From Pantoea sp. alder81 (GTDB taxonomy: Bacteria > Pseudomonadota > Gammaproteobacteria > Enterobacterales > Enterobacteriaceae): a DNA stretch of 64,000 nucleotides. The notes under the pieces are model-generated. The model did no database searches, was not told the origin of the DNA, and saw nothing but the letters and a program-made list of their open reading frames with translations. Location of the stretch: NCBI RefSeq assembly GCF_020179835.1, contig NZ_JAIUDA010000004.1, forward strand, positions 310,001-374,000, in the 5' to 3' direction. Made by a program: the position numbers and the translations under genes. Shown in pieces: positions 45,501-52,586 of this stretch (the first letter of the stretch is position 1; each line of letters opens with the position of its first letter).

Positions 45501-46591
45501 ACTTCTCCACCATCGCCTAAAATATAAGCAACGCGGCTGTAGTTGATATGTTGGCGAACAGCATCTTTCCCATCAATAACTTCGTCGATATAAACGAGTT
45601 TAGGTAAAGCAGGAATTGCCTTATTAAATTCGTTATTGTATTGAGACGGTAAAATCAGTCCGCTTTGTACCGCAGCGATTAAAGCACTGTTGTAAGCCTT
45701 AAGATCTTCCACATTGTTAACATTTTGCTGGCCGATAGCGCTGTTAAAAGAACCTGAAAATTGTGTTCTAACATTTAGCAGTGGGTCATTAGGATTTTTT
45801 GCTTCATTATTGAAGTTGCCAAGAAATACAACGGTTTTACTATTGTAATCAATAGCTGATCCGGAGTTGACCTTAAACACCGAAGATACAATCGAACCAT
45901 TCTCTTCACTCCCTTTCATGTAAAGTTTCACCCGGTTCGCATCCATATTGAACCAATCAGTGGCAGTTTTATCTCCTACAGAAACATCCAGTTTTGCCCC
46001 ACCTGAAACCTGTATCAGATTACGATCAACATATTGGCCATCAATTCCCACTGCATATGCAATAGGGACTGACATGCCCATAACATCTGTCATTTTGAGG
46101 TTGCTATTGTTATAGCCCTGGAAAGTGGCTGTATTTCCAGTTCCTTCATCATAATATTCATAACTTACTGTTTGGCCAGTAGCTAAAGTGCCGTTTTTAA
46201 GATATTCCAGGTTCTTATCACCACTAGCATCACGTAATTTACCCAGAGCAATCGCCTCTCGTACAGACATGCGAACATACCCTTGATCACCAGCTGAAAT
46301 TGAACTCCAGTTGCTTGAAGCCAGTCGGGAATCTTGCGTTATTGACTGAATATTACCGCCATCTTTTGACGTGAAGGTATTGAGCTCAATATCTACCGGT
46401 AATGCCGCTAGAGCAGGCGCGCCCATTGCCAAAGCAAGCGCACTCAGAGAAAACAATCCCATTGAACGAACCATGTGAGAAGCACTTCTTTTGCTCCCAC
46501 AGTTTGACTTGGTTTTACCTGATGTTAATTCAGATGTGACATCGAAACGCCCTAATGTGCTGTTCCATTTAACTCTAAAAATCTTATTCAT
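39563..46591 (-). CDS. Giant autotransporter adhesin (type Va secretion, pertactin-type barrel)
   Basis: This is a surface protein of about 2342 residues. The start at 46591 gives an ESPR extended signal peptide (MNKIFRVKWNSTLGRFDVTS), a core signal ending APALAA, a long passenger and a C-terminal barrel. The passenger is rich in Asn, Gly, Ser and Thr, with repeated short NNGT/VNSG-type units and autotransporter-associated beta strands, so it should fold as a long beta-helix. The barrel covers about the last 320 residues, from IYRPESAAYSANMAAANNLF to the final VKVNF with the outer-membrane Phe. The open frame extends 17 codons further but without a signal pattern. It ends at a strong terminator. 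Cell-cell or host attachment is the expected role. Confidence 0.92.
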   Translation of the reverse strand: MNKIFRVKWNSTLGRFDVTSELTSGKTKSNCGSKRSASHMVRSMGLFSLSALALAMGAPALAALPVDIELNTFTSKDGGNIQSITQDSRLASSNWSSISAGDQGYVRMSVREAIALGKLRDASGDKNLEYLKNGTLATGQTVSYEYYDEGTGNTATFQGYNNSNLKMTDVMGMSVPIAYAVGIDGQYVDRNLIQVSGGAKLDVSVGDKTATDWFNMDANRVKLYMKGSEENGSIVSSVFKVNSGSAIDYNSKTVVFLGNFNNEAKNPNDPLLNVRTQFSGSFNSAIGQQNVNNVEDLKAYNSALIAAVQSGLILPSQYNNEFNKAIPALPKLVYIDEVIDGKDAVRQHINYSRVAYILGDGGEVNISADANIQGYATDISVVRLDNGGILNNNGSLGTFNNNSAGSMVVSARNNSTINNHGVIDAGTNAEMENYSVGGVKATVYQGHNEAIVSNNSLVNNYGIINIAPNGSYASNVGANLFNASTLTNSGNINVSAVERKSDPQYSGKFTVGVQLNNITSQLINQAGGELYLGRAAQQLKTNPTKDITSAAPGSRLVYVKQGTFNNNENGILTLGTKTQGSYGAVAESGSSNVVNNGTINLLGAAEGALGGAPLQNVGILATKGATNIVNAEKGTIILDGINSVAMMATSIFTDIVDSAVKNAGTITVKKGVDTNTKTANYGLWADGSRAKVINAGTIDLQGDGAVGAHARNGGTIEVEGTGLMNFDGANQTGYYVLGAGSKVIDNSSGTQNVTTDNSTLYRVDGGASFDGTGSASVVESSGKNATALLVTSNSQISQLNSGNMTITASGEGATGIKVMGNAQGTLADATTLLLSGANSTAGIVDGSYNDITGGGDASYRGNAKLISYATLDGSVATAANAIGYIARNGGTLEHRGNINFTAAGTTGVLVNGGTLDNIGDIHVNGVAVDIQGANSTVSNTGTIEATDGEAAIKVGSGAHLDLNGNGIVKASGSANGILLDSGATGLTVKDATIEMNPVGNGNGIENRAEIAGIKLDNTHITVDNGAGVRTAASMDKTNSGTITVNGSGTGLLLQNVDGSTATGSIDMSDSRALVIDVNSANGNGIVTNVTGDVKSGASVNVNNASGVSALKVTGATSSVEQSGRLVSKSTLNPVVDVDNGSLTSFTNSGDIIANSAAQVAMEITSGLVGVHFTNAEGGNIVGQVNLTTASDHTVDLHKGSTATDVTTAGGNDTFNLVNIEAADTNLFTSLNAGNGTGDTLNLDKSDLTLAASGKTITGFETVNLKNGSTLTLDNILLPLGDAQDDAAGTGFNIDQASTLALKQNTDTEFASHISGAGTIAASTGGNAFEFTSNNATNSFTGTLALTDSTFGLDGLNTQALTHATLLAGTDSRVTVADGVQQIGGLNFDGGTVVFDTGTPGDTVAKGVVQTSGLMDISGRGTVEINPGSVNNHHVLPPQTVSLLEQDEGDQGIKLAGSAIPVNGSGGNLELRDTSGNLITDRLNTSVLQDGNVVANATYDYRLTSGQADDGLYVMYGLTQLDLLTQGSDALVLNAFGKNGNAADMSAKLIGTGDLAIDTGAGQTVSLSNMDNSYSGKTDVRSGTLLMNNDNVLGQTSELAMAANTGFDMNGYNQTIGALNTSTGSVANLNGGALSITHGGSVDGSLQGSGALNVNGGTLTVNGSNTGLNATTSIASGADVQLNNTRGLGSGDIVNEGLLALKNAAGALFNSLSGAGETSIAQNSDVALLGDNSDFAGKFSIENGSTLTASAQSSLGSADIANEGSLNLASSDSWLLNNAITGSGQLNQNGSGVVTLSQQAAQYSGDTQVNAGGLQLGSAGNDVTLSSGNLNIAKGAVAGGFGGTAGNVNNSGTLQLGSLNSVSVKATADAVRFNVGGNLVNSGDIIVGGAGAAAGNQLHIAGNYSGNNGHITLNTALGDDNSVTDKMIVAGDTSGTTRVSVNNAGGSGAKTINGIEIINVGGKSDGEFVKDGRIVAGAYDYNLVRGESSNSNNWYLTNVLGGVVDPGDGGDNGDKDDIIKIYRPESAAYSANMAAANNLFNTRLHDRLGETHYVDALTGEEKVTSMWLRNVGGHTRSSDSSGQMKTQANRYVMQMGGDIAQWTTDGANRYHLGVMAGYANQQSNSRNHLSGQKADGSINGYSTGIYATWLQDNEEKSGAYLDSWAQYSWFDNTVKGDSLAAESYKSKGITASLETGYTWKIGEKNERESYYVQPQAQVTWMGVKADEIREQNGTRVKGTGDGNIQTRLGVRAFIKGHNVIDDGKDRVFQPFVEANWIHNTQEFGSELNGVKVSQKGTRNLGELKVGVEGQITKNVNLWGNIAQQMGDKGYSDTSALLGVKVNF

Positions 46592-46661
46592 GACGTAACC
46601 TAATTTATTTAAGACGTAAAGAACCCTGCCCGTGAGAGGCATTCTTTGATGTGATAATGAT

Positions 46662-46847
46662 TTACTTCGTCAACAGAAGTACGCTAATGAGTAACCAGAA
46701 GCCTGAGCAAAATGCGATCAGCGCAAGCCAGGTTGTTGCTCTTAAATTAACAGTCGACGAAGGCAGATGTTTTTTTGTGATATTCATTACTACTCCAGAT
46801 ACGGATATCAAAATCATGGCACCGTACGTCTCTACGTCCTCAGCCAT
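46662..46847 (-). CDS. Candidate 61-residue inner-membrane protein upstream of the adhesin
   Basis: This small protein has two hydrophobic segments (AMILISVSGVVM near residues 10-21 and TWLALIAFCSGFWLLISVLL near 39-58) with a short basic loop between. CAGG lies before the ATG. It ends 70 bases before the adhesin start and may be co-transcribed with it. The opposite strand has an overlapping 68-codon frame that lacks any protein-like pattern. I recognise no family. Confidence 0.45.
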   Translation of the reverse strand: MAEDVETYGAMILISVSGVVMNITKKHLPSSTVNLRATTWLALIAFCSGFWLLISVLLLTK

Positions 46848-46908
46848 GAATACCTGATTATTTTCCCATCCGTCTGAATTAAAAAGAATGAGAAGATCTT
46901 ACGCGCCC

Positions 46909-46926
46909 TGTAGGACATGGACTACA
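46909..46926. promoter_or_regulatory. 18-bp repeat, copy A (adhesin side)
   Basis: TGTAGGACATGGACTACA has TGTAG/CTACA arms around a CATG centre. It lies 62 bases upstream of the small membrane protein start, on the adhesin side of the divergent region. An identical copy is 82 bases away on the evgA side. It is a candidate binding site for the EvgA-like regulator. Confidence 0.6.
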
Positions 46927-46990
46927 AATCCTCAGGAAAGCCCAATTAATGTGATTGAAATCTAAGGTTATAGGAGTGATAGAAATATTT

Positions 46991-47008
46991 TGTAGGACAT
47001 GGACTACA
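46991..47008. promoter_or_regulatory. 18-bp repeat, copy B (evgA side)
   Basis: This is identical to copy A at all 18 bases. It lies 75 bases upstream of the EvgA-like start. Two exact copies flanking a divergent promoter region argue for a real operator pair rather than chance. Confidence 0.6.
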
Positions 47009-47083
47009 GAGGGTTAATACGCGTTGTTTGTTCTTTATTGCTGGGCTACGATTAATAAAACGTCAAAACTCCAAAGGATTGTC

Positions 47084-47707
47084 ATGGCCAATTTCATCAT
47101 CATTGATGATCATCCTCTTGCCAGACTAGCTATGCGACATATGCTTGAAAAAGAAGGGCATAGCGTTGTTGCTGAATCAGGCGAAGGAGAGGGTGTTGAC
47201 CAGCTGGTTAGTCAAAATCGTGTGGATGCACTGATTGTTGATATTGATTTGCCCGGGATGAATGGCATTGAAATGATATCTCTATTACGTAAATCAGGTG
47301 TCAAATTGCCCGCCATCGTGATGAGTGGGAAAAATGCGGACTATTATTCTGTGGAAAGCATGAAAGCTGGTGCGAATGGCTTTATCAGTAAGAAGAATAA
47401 TCTTGAAGACCTGCTACAGGCTATCAATGCAGTGTTTTCTGGCTACGGTTATTTCCCTCTTAGAATGCATAAAGCCTATGAAATATCCGGGCCTGAAAAT
47501 GATAATGATAAAATACAATTACTTTCCAAAAGAGAGTTTGAGGTGTTGAAATACTTATCTGAAGGCAAAGAGATCATCAATATCGCTAATCGCATGAAAA
47601 TTAGTAATAAAACCGTCAGCACCTATAAGACAAGGCTCATGGAAAAGCTGGGACTAAAAAACCAACGTGACATTCTTGATTTTACCCGCAGGAATCATAT
47701 TAGCTAA
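47084..47707 (+). CDS. evgA: EvgA-like response regulator (NarL/FixJ type)
   Basis: This is a 207-residue transcription factor close to E. coli EvgA. The receiver has the acidic pair in IIIDDHPLARLAM, phospho-acceptor Asp53 in IVDIDLPGMNG, and GANGFISKK with the conserved Lys. The C-terminal LuxR-type helix-turn-helix is LSKREFEVLKYLSEGKE with ISNKTVSTYKTRLMEKLG. I place the start at 47084, with AAAGGA five bases before; the open frame runs 20 codons further upstream without a site. It overlaps the sensor gene by one base (TAATG). Two 18-bp repeats upstream are likely self- or adhesin-control sites. Confidence 0.9.
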   Translation: MANFIIIDDHPLARLAMRHMLEKEGHSVVAESGEGEGVDQLVSQNRVDALIVDIDLPGMNGIEMISLLRKSGVKLPAIVMSGKNADYYSVESMKAGANGFISKKNNLEDLLQAINAVFSGYGYFPLRMHKAYEISGPENDNDKIQLLSKREFEVLKYLSEGKEIINIANRMKISNKTVSTYKTRLMEKLGLKNQRDILDFTRRNHIS

Positions 47708-50700
47708 TGCTACGAAATATTTTAATTTCACTTGTTTTATCTTGGTTTTTTTCTGTCTCTGTCTTCGCTGAGATGGCGAATTTAAGATACAATTCGATCA
47801 ATGCCGATGCCATTTCAGCGCCAAATCTAACTGATGTTGAGTGGCGATGGCTTGGTAGAAAACAAGAAATTAATCTCGGTTTTTATGGGCTCGCGCGCCC
47901 CCCTCTCGTGAACATTGCACCAGATGAAGAATTATCAGGTTACATCCCCGATCTCTCCTATCTAATAACGCGAAGTTTGGGGGTGAGGATGAATACAATT
48001 CATTTCACAACTAAACCTGAAGCGATGGATGCACTTAAGAACGGCAGTATCGATTTACTTCTTCAACCTGCAGGTGAATCATTGGCTGGTGAGTCGGAAA
48101 TGTACTCAAGCGTTGACGTCCTCCCTGCCACTCCGGTCATTATCAGTCGCCTTGCAGACATTAAAAGTAAAGAGTCAAAGAATCTCCCATTGACTCTCTC
48201 ACCTGCATATCCCGCCCCCATGAATGTACTGATGGGAATGAGCCAGGTTCCTGACAGCCGAGCATTGCTTCCTGCACTAGAAGCTTACTACCTGATTCAG
48301 CGAAACTTTGCTGATACGCTTGCCATTACTGGCGCTTCCAGTGAAGCCCTTCCTGACTATCATTTCCTGCTCAGAAAAGATGAACTCTTGTTAACCCATG
48401 TCATGAACCAAGCTTTGGCGCATTTGGCACAGGATCCAGCAGGCCGTTCTTTGGCTTCCCGTCGAGACGAAGATAATGTTGTGCGCTTTTTTACTTCAGC
48501 ATTGCCACTAACCTCTACTGAACAAAGATGGCTTAAGCAGCATCGCGAAATTAGCGTCGCTTCATCATCATTTATCGCCCCATTTTTCTTATTAGAGTCC
48601 GATGGCGAGCAACGTGGGGTGATGCCAGACTTGCTGTCACTCATCAGCGTGAAGACTGGACTCAAATTCAGATTTGAAGAAGAGGATGACAGTCAGAAAC
48701 TGAAAACGCGACTGCAGAATGACAACATCCTGATGACCGGTCCGATAGTGTGGAGTGAAACGCGTAATAAAGAGTTTCTACTTACCCGACCGTTTATGTA
48801 CAGCCCTGAAGTGCTTATCACCCAAGCAGGCTTTGATGAGAAGAAAATTAAAACCGCAGCGCTAGTGCGTGGTCAGGATGCTACAGAGTGGTTTATCAAG
48901 CATCGACCTGATGTTCAGGTAACATACGTAGGGAACCCCGGCCTGGCAATGCATTGGGTGGCAGAAGGTAAGGTGGATGCCACGATTAATACGTTGTACA
49001 GCAGTCGATATTTTATCGAAGGTCTTTATCCTGACACCCTCCAGATAAGACGCTCTTTACCTGTCCCCGATGCGGCTATTACTCTTGCTATAAATCGCAG
49101 TGAGCCTGAACTCTTCGGTGTGATGAATAAGGCCATAGCGGCACTGCCACCCAGTGCTATCTCCCGGATAGTGTCGCGCTGGCAAAGTATGCCTGCCGCG
49201 CGTTTTGAAACCTGGAATATTTACCAGCGCGAGTTCTATATTGGGGCAGCAGCAGCATGTCTTATTTTACTGAGTGCTGGAATATGGGCATTCTTTCTCC
49301 GGCGCGAGGTCAAACGCACACGCAAGGCAAAAGTACTTCTTAGAGAAGAGATTTTATTTCGTGACCGATTGATTAATGGGCCGCCGAGGCCCGTATACGT
49401 GGTGGACCTCGACGGTACAATCCTTCATGCCAATAAAGCGTTCAGTGCATTTTTCACTACTGAGCAGCAGCCATTGTTGGCATTTAACCTCTATGACACT
49501 CGGCATCCCTTGTTTCCTGTATGGACGAAGCTCATTCAGCAACTGGATAATGCCGCGCCGGTCAATGAGGCCGAATTTGATATCCATGTTGGGAATGATG
49601 TACGAACGGTAAATCACTGGATGACTGCTTATAAAGATAACGCCGATCACGTGGGAGGTATCATCTGCGGCTGGCAGGATGTCACGGATTATCTAAGTAT
49701 GCAGAACGAATTAACACTCGCCCGCACCGATGCGGTGCAGGCGAGCGAGACCAAAAGCCGATTCCTTGCCAGTATGAGCCATGAAATCCGCACTCCGCTG
49801 AGTGCCATCGTTGGGCTATTGGAGTTACAGGTACAAGAAGGCCGCAGTGATGCAGAACTGATTCGCGTCGCGCATGACTCTTCACTCAATCTGCTGGAGT
49901 TGATTGGTGACGTATTGGATATCTCTCGTATCGAATCAGGCAAGATGACGTTAAATCCTGATTGGTGCCGAATCAGCGCATTAATTCAGCCGCTGGTGAA
50001 TACCTTTAGTGGCCTGGCACGGCAGAAAGGATTGACACTGACCATGGACCTTCCTCCGATTGAATGGGAGATTCTGGTCGATAGCCATCGATTGCGACAG
50101 ATCCTTTCTAATCTCATCGGGAATGCAGTGAAGTTTACAGAACAGGGCAATGTGCTAATTAATGTCATGTTAAATACAAGTGACGAAGAGCACCGCCTGG
50201 CTATCGAAGTTATCGATACCGGGCCGGGAATTGCTTACGAAGCGCAGCAGAGATTATTTTCGCCATTCGAACAGGGGGGCCACTCGACTTCAGGCGGGAG
50301 CGGATTGGGACTTGCCATTAGTCGTGAACTTGCTCAGTTGATGGCAGGGGATGTCACTTTGCGCAGCATGCCAGGTAAAGGCACCACACTTCGTATAGCC
50401 ATCCCCGTTAGCGTCAGGCGTCCTGAATTCAGCGAAACTGATGCCTCTGAAAAACCGATTACAGCGCTTACATCTTTGCATATTCTTGTTGTGGATGATC
50501 ATCCGGCCAATCGCCTGCTTATCACAAGACAACTCACTCTGATGGGACATAGTGTGTCAGAGGCGAGTAATGGACAACAGGGTCTGGCGCAGTGGATGAA
50601 TGAAAACCCCGATGTGGTGATTACCGACTGCAGTATGCCAGTAATGGATGGTGTTGAGATGTCACGTCGTATTCGTGAGGTGCATGATGGTGAGGTGGTG

Positions 50701-51204
50701 ATAATTGGGATGACCGCGAATGCGCAGGAGTCCGAACGGCAACGCTGCCTCGCGGCGGGCATGAATGATTGTTTATTCCGACCAGTAAGTCTTCAGCACC
50801 TGGCTTCGGCGCTTGCAACGCTCATTGAAAAGGATCATTCAGATGAGGAAACGCTGGATGATTGGCTTGACCTTGCAAAAGTAGCGGCTTTCCTTCCTGA
50901 GAGCCCCAAAGAAATCAGTCAATTTATTTCGACAGTGATAACGGAATCTCGGCAGGATATTAAGCAGGCTAAAACAGCTGTCATGAATGCTGATTATGCC
51001 ACTGCCCAACGTTACTTCCACCGAATGGCTGGAACCTTAGGGGTTATTGGTGTGCAGAGAATGACTGATATCTGTGAACTGCTGGAAGAGTTAACCGCAA
51101 TGCACGAAGAAAAAGATATTTTACTGTTTCATCTTGTCAATGCCGAACAACACTTAGAGAAATTTAATCAAGTTTTTTTGATTTCAGAAGCTTACTGCCC
51201 ATAA
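47707..51204 (+). CDS. evgS: EvgS/BvgS-like unorthodox hybrid sensor kinase
   Basis: This is an 1165-residue inner-membrane phosphorelay kinase. Order of parts: signal peptide 1-21; two periplasmic Venus-flytrap (SBP_bac_3) domains at about 45-260 and 270-500; one helix at about 512-531 (IGAAAACLILLSAGIWAFFL); a PAS-like domain at about 555-670; HisKA with His692 in SMSHEIRTPLSA; ATPase with NLIGNAVKFTEQG and GSGLGLAISRELA; a receiver with Asp974 in VVITDCSMPVMDG; and an HPt with His1105 in YFHRMAGTLG. The same order is known for EvgS and BvgS. It should pass phosphate to the EvgA-like partner encoded just upstream. The ligand is unknown. Confidence 0.92.
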   Translation: MLRNILISLVLSWFFSVSVFAEMANLRYNSINADAISAPNLTDVEWRWLGRKQEINLGFYGLARPPLVNIAPDEELSGYIPDLSYLITRSLGVRMNTIHFTTKPEAMDALKNGSIDLLLQPAGESLAGESEMYSSVDVLPATPVIISRLADIKSKESKNLPLTLSPAYPAPMNVLMGMSQVPDSRALLPALEAYYLIQRNFADTLAITGASSEALPDYHFLLRKDELLLTHVMNQALAHLAQDPAGRSLASRRDEDNVVRFFTSALPLTSTEQRWLKQHREISVASSSFIAPFFLLESDGEQRGVMPDLLSLISVKTGLKFRFEEEDDSQKLKTRLQNDNILMTGPIVWSETRNKEFLLTRPFMYSPEVLITQAGFDEKKIKTAALVRGQDATEWFIKHRPDVQVTYVGNPGLAMHWVAEGKVDATINTLYSSRYFIEGLYPDTLQIRRSLPVPDAAITLAINRSEPELFGVMNKAIAALPPSAISRIVSRWQSMPAARFETWNIYQREFYIGAAAACLILLSAGIWAFFLRREVKRTRKAKVLLREEILFRDRLINGPPRPVYVVDLDGTILHANKAFSAFFTTEQQPLLAFNLYDTRHPLFPVWTKLIQQLDNAAPVNEAEFDIHVGNDVRTVNHWMTAYKDNADHVGGIICGWQDVTDYLSMQNELTLARTDAVQASETKSRFLASMSHEIRTPLSAIVGLLELQVQEGRSDAELIRVAHDSSLNLLELIGDVLDISRIESGKMTLNPDWCRISALIQPLVNTFSGLARQKGLTLTMDLPPIEWEILVDSHRLRQILSNLIGNAVKFTEQGNVLINVMLNTSDEEHRLAIEVIDTGPGIAYEAQQRLFSPFEQGGHSTSGGSGLGLAISRELAQLMAGDVTLRSMPGKGTTLRIAIPVSVRRPEFSETDASEKPITALTSLHILVVDDHPANRLLITRQLTLMGHSVSEASNGQQGLAQWMNENPDVVITDCSMPVMDGVEMSRRIREVHDGEVVIIGMTANAQESERQRCLAAGMNDCLFRPVSLQHLASALATLIEKDHSDEETLDDWLDLAKVAAFLPESPKEISQFISTVITESRQDIKQAKTAVMNADYATAQRYFHRMAGTLGVIGVQRMTDICELLEELTAMHEEKDILLFHLVNAEQHLEKFNQVFLISEAYCP

Positions 51205-51299
51205 CCAGGACATTTCATACAAATGCGTCCAGCCTTGTCTGATTCGCATATTCCTCCCTGGCGTGTCTAATACTGATTGCCATCGAGGAGAAGATATAT

Positions 51300-51935
51300 A
51301 TGTTTAAGTTGACAGTGCTGGATAATGACAAGTGGATCGCTGAAGGTATTGCTTACTATTTTGCGGAGAGGCATATATTAACCTGCATACCTGAGACAAT
51401 AAAGTCGAAAGAAGTAATCAATTTGGTTGCCGGTTCTGACATTGTCATCAGTGAACTTTCGGCATATGGTCGGGATGTGCAGTTTTTTTCAGAAATATTG
51501 GTTAAAATAAGTACAAATTTGCCTGGTATACGTCTGATACTGCTTACCGATATCCATGTGCCTGCGCTTATCGGCTATATTCAGAAATTAATGCCAAATG
51601 TCACTATTCTCTCAAAACGTAGTGATATTAAAGTGCTGGCGGATGTGGTCTTTAACCGCGATGGAGGTGGAAATTTAACGGAAGATAGAATATCCATTGA
51701 TCAGAATACGTTACCTTTAACCTCAAAAGAATTCAGTCTTTTACGCTCACTGGCCAGTGGACAGAGCCTCGTCAATATTGCTAAAGCACTTAATGTAAGC
51801 GGTAAAACAGTGAGTCATCATCGAACGAGTATCATAAAAAAACTGAACTGCTGTAACGTCATGGGATTAACTCAAGCATTAGTAGATATGGGTTTTTCAC
51901 TGCCAAACACCTCAACCCCAACTCAACAACTATAA
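51300..51935 (+). CDS. RcsB/BglJ-like LuxR-family regulator with Glu in place of the phospho-acceptor Asp
   Basis: This is a 211-residue protein. The N-terminal receiver-like part keeps an acidic pair (LTVLDNDKW, Asp8/Asp10), Thr83 and Lys106, but the phospho-acceptor position is Glu52 (DIVISELSAYG, where RcsB has VLITDLSMPG). The C-terminal LuxR helix-turn-helix is LTSKEFSLLRSLASGQSLVN with VSGKTVSHHRTSIIKKL. GAGGAG precedes the ATG. It follows the EvgAS-like genes by 95 bases in the same direction. It may work without phosphorylation, perhaps as a partner of RcsB, as BglJ and related proteins do. Confidence 0.85.
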   Translation: MFKLTVLDNDKWIAEGIAYYFAERHILTCIPETIKSKEVINLVAGSDIVISELSAYGRDVQFFSEILVKISTNLPGIRLILLTDIHVPALIGYIQKLMPNVTILSKRSDIKVLADVVFNRDGGGNLTEDRISIDQNTLPLTSKEFSLLRSLASGQSLVNIAKALNVSGKTVSHHRTSIIKKLNCCNVMGLTQALVDMGFSLPNTSTPTQQL

Positions 51936-52028
51936 TATTCCCTGACGGTCTGCCCGGTATGGGCACACAGATCATGCTGGCTGTTTCTCTTGCTCACTAT
52001 CATCGGTGCTTTTGCAGAAGGATAACCC

Positions 52029-52586
52029 ATGCGTACTTTTCTGGTGGCGTTGTGCGTCTCGTTGAGTGTCTGGACATTGCCGGTGCTGGCGGCGGGCACA
52101 CTCAGTGACGGCTGGGAATGGCTCAAGCAGGACGTCTCGCAAACCTGGGAGCAGCCACAATATTACGACCTCTATTTGCCGTTCATCAGCTGGCATGCGC
52201 GTTTCGCCTACGACAAAGACAAAACCGACAACTACAACGAATCGCCGTGGGGCGGGGGTTTTGGTGTGTCGCGCTACAACGAGGACGGTGACTGGAGCGC
52301 GCTGTATGCGATGGCATTTAAGGATTCGCATAACATGTGGCAGCCGATTATCGGTTATGGCTGGGAGAAAGGCTGGTATCTGGATGAGGCACGCGATGTG
52401 CGTTTAGGGCTGGGGCTGACGGCGGGCATCACCGCGCGTGATGATTTTGCCAACTATGTGCCACTGCCGATTGTCCTGCCGCTGTTCTCCGCAGGCTATA
52501 AAAATCTCAACGTGCAGTTCACCTATATTCCAGGTAGCTACAACAACGGCAATGTGCTGTTTGCCTGGTTCCGCTATGGCTTCTGA
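52029..52586 (+). CDS. pagP: Lipid A palmitoyltransferase PagP
   Basis: This is an outer-membrane enzyme of 185 residues that adds palmitate from phospholipid to lipid A, which protects against antimicrobial peptides. The signal peptide ends at PVLA. The mature start has a short amphipathic helix, then the eight-strand barrel. Active residues are in [10 protein letters not shown] (His56) and [10 protein letters not shown] (Asp99, Ser100), matching His33, Asp76 and Ser77 of mature E. coli PagP. It ends in FAWFRYGF with terminal Phe. AAGGA precedes the ATG. It overlaps the start of the downstream hydrolase by 11 bases. PhoPQ control is known for the family but I cannot pinpoint a box. Confidence 0.93.
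   Translation: MRTFLVALCVSLSVWTLPVLAAGTLSDGWEWLKQDVSQTWEQPQYYDLYLPFISWHARFAYDKDKTDNYNESPWGGGFGVSRYNEDGDWSALYAMAFKDSHNMWQPIIGYGWEKGWYLDEARDVRLGLGLTAGITARDDFANYVPLPIVLPLFSAGYKNLNVQFTYIPGSYNNGNVLFAWFRYGF

Noticed and set aside
39563..46591. Repeats inside the adhesin considered as a DNA repeat array or CRISPR
   Set aside because: The repetition is at protein level with variable units and no regular spacers; it is the beta-helix of the passenger.
46651..46857. 68-codon plus-strand frame opposite the small membrane gene
   Set aside because: It lacks hydrophobic or domain features; the minus-strand reading is more protein-like.
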